Below, one piece after another: positions 60,622 to 64,000 of a stretch of DNA of 64,000 nucleotides. The position numbers were made by a program, and so were the translations under genes. The stretch is taken from the NCBI GenBank assembly GCA_965656535.1, contig CBFHKX010000004.1:186001-250000 (forward strand). The letters run 5' to 3'. The notes below the pieces were generated by a model. That model saw only the letters and a program-made list of their open reading frames with translations. It did not search any database and was not told the DNA's origin. Source of the DNA: Lishizhenia sp965656535. GTDB taxonomy: Bacteria; Bacteroidota; Bacteroidia; Flavobacteriales_D; Crocinitomicaceae. Within the stretch, counting starts at the first letter, position 1; the number at the start of each line of letters is the position of its first letter.

Positions 60622-62725
60622 TTTTCTCCAACCCCAATAAAAATGAATACACTTTAGCTGTTTCTTCTCTTTCAGTAGTTCTACCTGATCCACCACCGTG
60701 TCCGGCGTCCATGTTGCAATCGAAAAGTAAAACAGTATTGTCTGTTTTGTTTGCTCTTAACTTTGCTACCCATTTTAAAGGTTCAAAATATTGCACCTGA
60801 CTATCGTGATATCCGGTAGAAACAAAAGTTGCTGGATAGGCTTGTTTTTTTACGTTATCATAGGGCGAATAACTTTTCATATAATCATAATAGATTTTAT
60901 CATTAGGATTTCCCCATTCTTCGTATTCTCCTACAGTTAAAGGTAAGGTTTCGTCTAGCATTGTAGTAACTACATCCACAAACGGAACTTGTGCAATAAC
61001 GCCTTTAAATGTTTCTGGAGATAAGTTCATGACTGCTCCCATTAGGAGTCCGCCTGCAGATCCGCCCTGAGCATAAATCTTTTTTGGATGAGCATACCCT
61101 TTATCTGCTAAGTATTTTGCACAATCTATAAAGTCTGTAAATGTATTTTTCTTCTTCAAAAACTTTCCGTTTTGATACCATTCTTCGCCCATATATTTTC
61201 CTCCTCTGATATGTGCAATAGCGAAAACAAAACCTCTGTCTAATAAACTTAAACGAGTTGGAGAAAAATAGGTAGGAATAGTTACGCCATAAGATCCATA
61301 ACCATATAAAAGCAAAGGAGCGTTTTTCAAGTCCAATCCTTTTTTATAAACTAATGAAACAGGAACTTTTGTGCCATCTATTGCTGTAGCCCAAATTCTT
61401 TCAGACTTGTAGTCGGACGGAGCGAAAAGTTTATCTTTTAACTCTTTTTTGAAAATTATTTCTTTTTCTCCTGTTTTAAAATCATAAGCATAAACCGTAG
61501 AAGGAGTAGTGAGAGAAGTGTAGCTAAAGTAAAATTGATTGGCGTTAAATTGGTCATTTACAAAACTACTTAAGCTGTATGTCTCTTCCTCAAAAGCAAT
61601 AAACTTTTCTGTTTTAGAAGGCCAATCAATTATACGTACAGTGCTCAATCCATTCGATCTTTCAGAACTCACAATTTGATTTTTGAATACGCTAATATTT
61701 TCGATTAGGTTAAGAGAATTATGCTCAATAATTACTTCTGCATCACTTATTGAAGTAGGTTCAGAAGCCATATAAACTACTTTATTATTTTTTGCATTTT
61801 TATTGGTCAAAACGAAAAATCCTTTTTCGTGTGGACGAACTTCGTAGAGGTGATATTTCTCTCTTGGTAAAAAAACAAAAGGCTTAGCCGTAGCATTATT
61901 GGCATCAATAAGCCAAGTTTCTGAAGTTGTAGAGCTGTATAGGTTAATTTGTATGTACTTATTGTCCCTACCTTTGTTAATGCTCACATAAAAGGCTTCG
62001 TCTAATTCTTCAAAAAGTAATTCATCTTCAGTTGTATCTGTGCCCAATACATGCTTATACACTTGAAATTCTCTTAGTGTAGTTGCGTCTTTTTTAACGT
62101 AGTAAACCGTTTTATTATCGTTTGACCAAACTACAGACCCGTCAACATCTGTAATTTTGTCTGTCAAAAAGGAATTATCCGTATTATTTCTAAAGGTAAT
62201 TTGGTATTTTCTTCTACCAACAAAGTCTTCTGCTAGAGCAGTAATTTTTTCGTTTGGAGAATTTTCCCATGCAGCTAAACCATAGTAAGCTTGTTCTTTT
62301 GCTCTTTGGTTCTGATCTAAAAAAACAGATTTATTCCCGTTTTTATCATAGACGTAAGTTATTCTGTAATCTTTACCTGCAAGGTATTCGCTTTGATACT
62401 TTTTTCCTTTTAAAAAAAAGGGAGCTCCTTTTTCATTTGGGTCTATTCTTGCTTCAAATTCATCTAATAAACGTTTTTTAAGGGTTTTTAAACGATTAAA
62501 GTAGTTTTCTGTGTATTTATTCTCTTCATTTATATACTCAAGCACATCTTTTGAGTCGCGCTCGTTCATCCAAAAATAGGGGTCGGTTCTATTATCGTTT
62601 AGGTGACTTAAAACGGTATCTTTTATCTTGGCAATGGGTAAATTACTTTTCATGCTTTGTGAATTGTCTTGTTCACATCCAAACAATAAAAATAGAGTAG
62701 ATGCGATGAATATGAACTTATTCAT
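60611..62725 (-). CDS. S9-family prolyl oligopeptidase / oligopeptidase B (lipoprotein)
   Basis: A 704-residue serine peptidase. The N-terminus has a lipobox (LFLLFGCEQ), so it is probably lipid-anchored in the envelope rather than cytosolic. DPYFWMNERDSKDVLEYI opens the propeller domain. The hydrolase domain carries catalytic Ser in AQGGSAGGLLMGAV, preceded by AHIRGGKYMGEEW, and the His in NMDAGHGGGSGR; STGYHDSQVQY surrounds the Asp. The fold and motifs match oligopeptidase B-like enzymes that cut after basic residues. Confidence 0.93.
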   Translation of the reverse strand: MNKFIFIASTLFLLFGCEQDNSQSMKSNLPIAKIKDTVLSHLNDNRTDPYFWMNERDSKDVLEYINEENKYTENYFNRLKTLKKRLLDEFEARIDPNEKGAPFFLKGKKYQSEYLAGKDYRITYVYDKNGNKSVFLDQNQRAKEQAYYGLAAWENSPNEKITALAEDFVGRRKYQITFRNNTDNSFLTDKITDVDGSVVWSNDNKTVYYVKKDATTLREFQVYKHVLGTDTTEDELLFEELDEAFYVSINKGRDNKYIQINLYSSTTSETWLIDANNATAKPFVFLPREKYHLYEVRPHEKGFFVLTNKNAKNNKVVYMASEPTSISDAEVIIEHNSLNLIENISVFKNQIVSSERSNGLSTVRIIDWPSKTEKFIAFEEETYSLSSFVNDQFNANQFYFSYTSLTTPSTVYAYDFKTGEKEIIFKKELKDKLFAPSDYKSERIWATAIDGTKVPVSLVYKKGLDLKNAPLLLYGYGSYGVTIPTYFSPTRLSLLDRGFVFAIAHIRGGKYMGEEWYQNGKFLKKKNTFTDFIDCAKYLADKGYAHPKKIYAQGGSAGGLLMGAVMNLSPETFKGVIAQVPFVDVVTTMLDETLPLTVGEYEEWGNPNDKIYYDYMKSYSPYDNVKKQAYPATFVSTGYHDSQVQYFEPLKWVAKLRANKTDNTVLLFDCNMDAGHGGGSGRTTEREETAKVYSFLLGLEKIEE

Positions 62726-62779
62726 GTTTTAGAACTTTAGTTAGCTGGGAATAAAAATACAGTTTTATCTACATTTAGC

Positions 62780-62808
62780 TTGCACTCTCGTTCCAATTTA
62801 TATTTTTG
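62780..62808 (+). promoter_or_regulatory. Promoter of the methyltransferase at 62841
   Basis: TTG (62780-62782), 18 bp, TATTTTTG (62801-62808): a good Bacteroidetes promoter match 32 bp before the ATG. Just downstream lies the direct repeat GCACGTTGCACGTT. Confidence 0.55.
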
Positions 62809-62840
62809 TAATGCACGTTGCACGTTCTGAAAGCAAATAG

Positions 62841-63611
62841 ATGAAAAAAGTATATAGATTTTTAATCAATAAATTACCCAGACCACTGTTAATTCGGTTA
62901 AGTTATCCGTTTAAATTGATAGCGCCTTTGTTGTATAAAGGAAATAATGTAGAATGTCCGGTTTGTGAAAAATCATTTAAAAAGTTTTTGTCATATGGTT
63001 CAGAAGTTGCAGCAAGAGATAACGTTCTTTGTCCGTACGACTTAACCTTAGAGCGCCACCGTTTAATGTGGTTATGGTTAAAAAACGAAAGTAATTTTTT
63101 TACAGATAAGTTAAGTGTCTTGCACATGGCGCCAGAGCAATGTTTTCATAAGCGTTTCCAGCAGCAAGAAAATTTAGACTATTTAACGGCCGACATTGTT
63201 TCTCCAATTGCCGATATGCATTTTGATTTGCATGATATTCCTTTAGAAGACAATCGTTTTGATGTTATATTTTGCAACCACGTAATGGAACATGTCAACG
63301 ATCATTTACGTTGCATGCAAGAACTGTTTAGAGTAATGAAGCCTGGAGGCTGGGCAATTATGCAGGTTCCGCAAGATTTTGACATAGCAGAGGTATATGA
63401 AGATGCTTCAATTACTTCTCCAGAAGAAAGAGAAAAGCACTTTTGGCAGTATGATCATGTACGCTTATTTGGTAGAGATTATCCAGATTGGTTAAGAAAA
63501 GCTGGTTTTGAGGTTGAAGAGTACATTCCTAGTGAGCATTTCACTTTAGAGCAAATTGCACGTTTCCGATTAATGGAAAAAGAAGTACTTTATATAGCAA
63601 GAAAAAAGTAA
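62841..63611 (+). CDS. Class I SAM-dependent methyltransferase
   Basis: A 256-residue protein. A basic, amphipathic N-terminus (FLINKLPRPLLIRLSYPFK) is followed by a Cys-rich segment (VECPVCEKSFKKF, VLCPYDLTLERHRL). The methyltransferase fold follows: SVLHMAPEQCF (motif I-like), MHFDLHDIPLEDNRFDVIFCNHVMEHV (quoted for position) and LFRVMKPGGWAIMQVP (post-I/motif III). Substrate is unknown; similar proteins are found near lipid or glycan genes. Confidence 0.85.
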   Translation: MKKVYRFLINKLPRPLLIRLSYPFKLIAPLLYKGNNVECPVCEKSFKKFLSYGSEVAARDNVLCPYDLTLERHRLMWLWLKNESNFFTDKLSVLHMAPEQCFHKRFQQQENLDYLTADIVSPIADMHFDLHDIPLEDNRFDVIFCNHVMEHVNDHLRCMQELFRVMKPGGWAIMQVPQDFDIAEVYEDASITSPEEREKHFWQYDHVRLFGRDYPDWLRKAGFEVEEYIPSEHFTLEQIARFRLMEKEVLYIARKK

Positions 63612-64000
63612 ACCAAATCTCTCCGCTTGGATTGGAGAAGCAATAGCTATTGAGTAAGACAGGTAACAAGCAAACAATCTAAACTTAGACTGAGTGCGCA
63701 GCGTATCAATGTCGGAGTGCTCTCAATAAGAACCTGCCCCGATAAATATCGGAGCCTGCTTTCCTCTATAGTTTGTTATTTTTCAATAAGTTTTGCTAAG
63801 CATTTGTTCGGCTTCTATGGTCGCCAAGCAAACACCAAGCAAATCTAAATTTCAAAACACCAAAGCTGCCGTTGCAATCAGGGGTAGTACCAAAGTGTAA
63901 ATAAGAAAAAAGAAATCAATCCAAACCTTTCTTATTAACTACTAAATTACTTTTTCACAAGTCCTTTCTAAGTAGTTTAAATAAATAGTATATTTAAGCA
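63612..64000. other. Gene-free right end of the window
   Basis: No convincing ORF, tRNA or known RNA is visible. It is less AT-rich than neighbouring intergenic DNA up to about 63890. It contains a small inverted repeat CCGATA-AA-TATCGG (63740-63753) and recurring AAGCAAA/AAGCAAAC words (near 63667, 63828 and 63838). The final ~100 bp are AT-rich, as before a gene. Confidence 0.5.

Noticed and set aside
63780..63850. Similarity of a minus-strand TTGGCGACCATAG stretch to a 5S rRNA start.
   Set aside because: The rest of the expected 5S sequence and helices cannot be found, and there is no adjacent 23S sequence.
1..64000. CRISPR arrays, insertion sequences, integrases or phage genes.
   Set aside because: No regularly spaced short repeats, transposase or integrase-like proteins were seen on either strand.

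Overview
The window is low-GC DNA from a member of the Bacteroidetes, most likely order Flavobacteriales. Evidence: proteins with type IX secretion (T9SS) sorting domains, a compact 289-residue primary sigma factor, a GldN-like protein, flavobacterial DUF families (DUF4421, DUF4442, DUF6567, DUF6691), TAnnTTTG-type promoters in place of TATAAT, and few Shine-Dalgarno sequences. A Crocinitomicaceae-like relative is a reasonable guess, but the sequence alone does not fix the family.

Layout. 1-10.1 kb is housekeeping: the start of a Glu/Leu/Phe/Val dehydrogenase, anmK, acyl-CoA dehydrogenase, rpoD, a GldN-like secreted protein with an N-terminal MORN-like segment, two DEAD-box helicases, a DoxX-like protein, tRNA-Thr, a threonylcarbamoyladenylate synthase and ffh. 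10.1-19.4 kb holds a 1056-residue T9SS surface protein with three exact-length 75-residue repeats, an orphan NarL-type regulator, an exported-protein/ECF-sigma/anti-sigma-like cassette, and a degenerate receiver fused to an adenylate cyclase and an HD domain. 19.4-30.2 kb has a phosphohexomutase, aroC, a dicarboxylate/amino-acid symporter, the ligase-associated DEXH helicase with pdeM, a nitronate monooxygenase-like enzyme with a DUF4442 protein, and an RluA-type pseudouridine synthase.

30.2-42.7 kb, all on the minus strand, is the centrepiece: a sulfide/persulfide oxidation island. It holds two YeeE/YedE-type sulfur channels, an outer-membrane porin, cytochrome bd (cydAB), sulfide:quinone oxidoreductase, a small membrane protein, a TehB-like methyltransferase, a metal-binding HMA protein, a monohaem cytochrome c, a rhodanese, a persulfide-dioxygenase/rhodanese fusion, a universal stress protein, a TauE/SafE exporter, and a Crp/Fnr regulator with a cysteine cluster downstream of a DUF983 protein. 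Five palindromes of the form GTAAC-N4-GTTAC lie upstream of five transcription units. Each is exactly 22 bp from a match to the Bacteroidetes -7 element. This strongly suggests one regulon, including autoregulation of the Crp/Fnr gene.

42.7-46.8 kb has a 5'-truncated T9SS gene remnant, three tRNA genes (Arg, Pro, Ser) and the second half of the ligase-associated repair system (MBL exonuclease and ATP-dependent ligase). 46.8-64 kb holds a coiled-coil lipoprotein, an M61 peptidase, a sialidase-like BNR protein, thioredoxin, radC, a wecB/deacetylase/GSCFA glycan cluster, a second ECF sigma/anti-sigma pair whose anti-sigma ends in a T9SS-like domain, mdh, a DUF4421 protein overlapping a lipoprotein oligopeptidase B, and a methyltransferase. 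The last ~390 bases have no recognisable gene.
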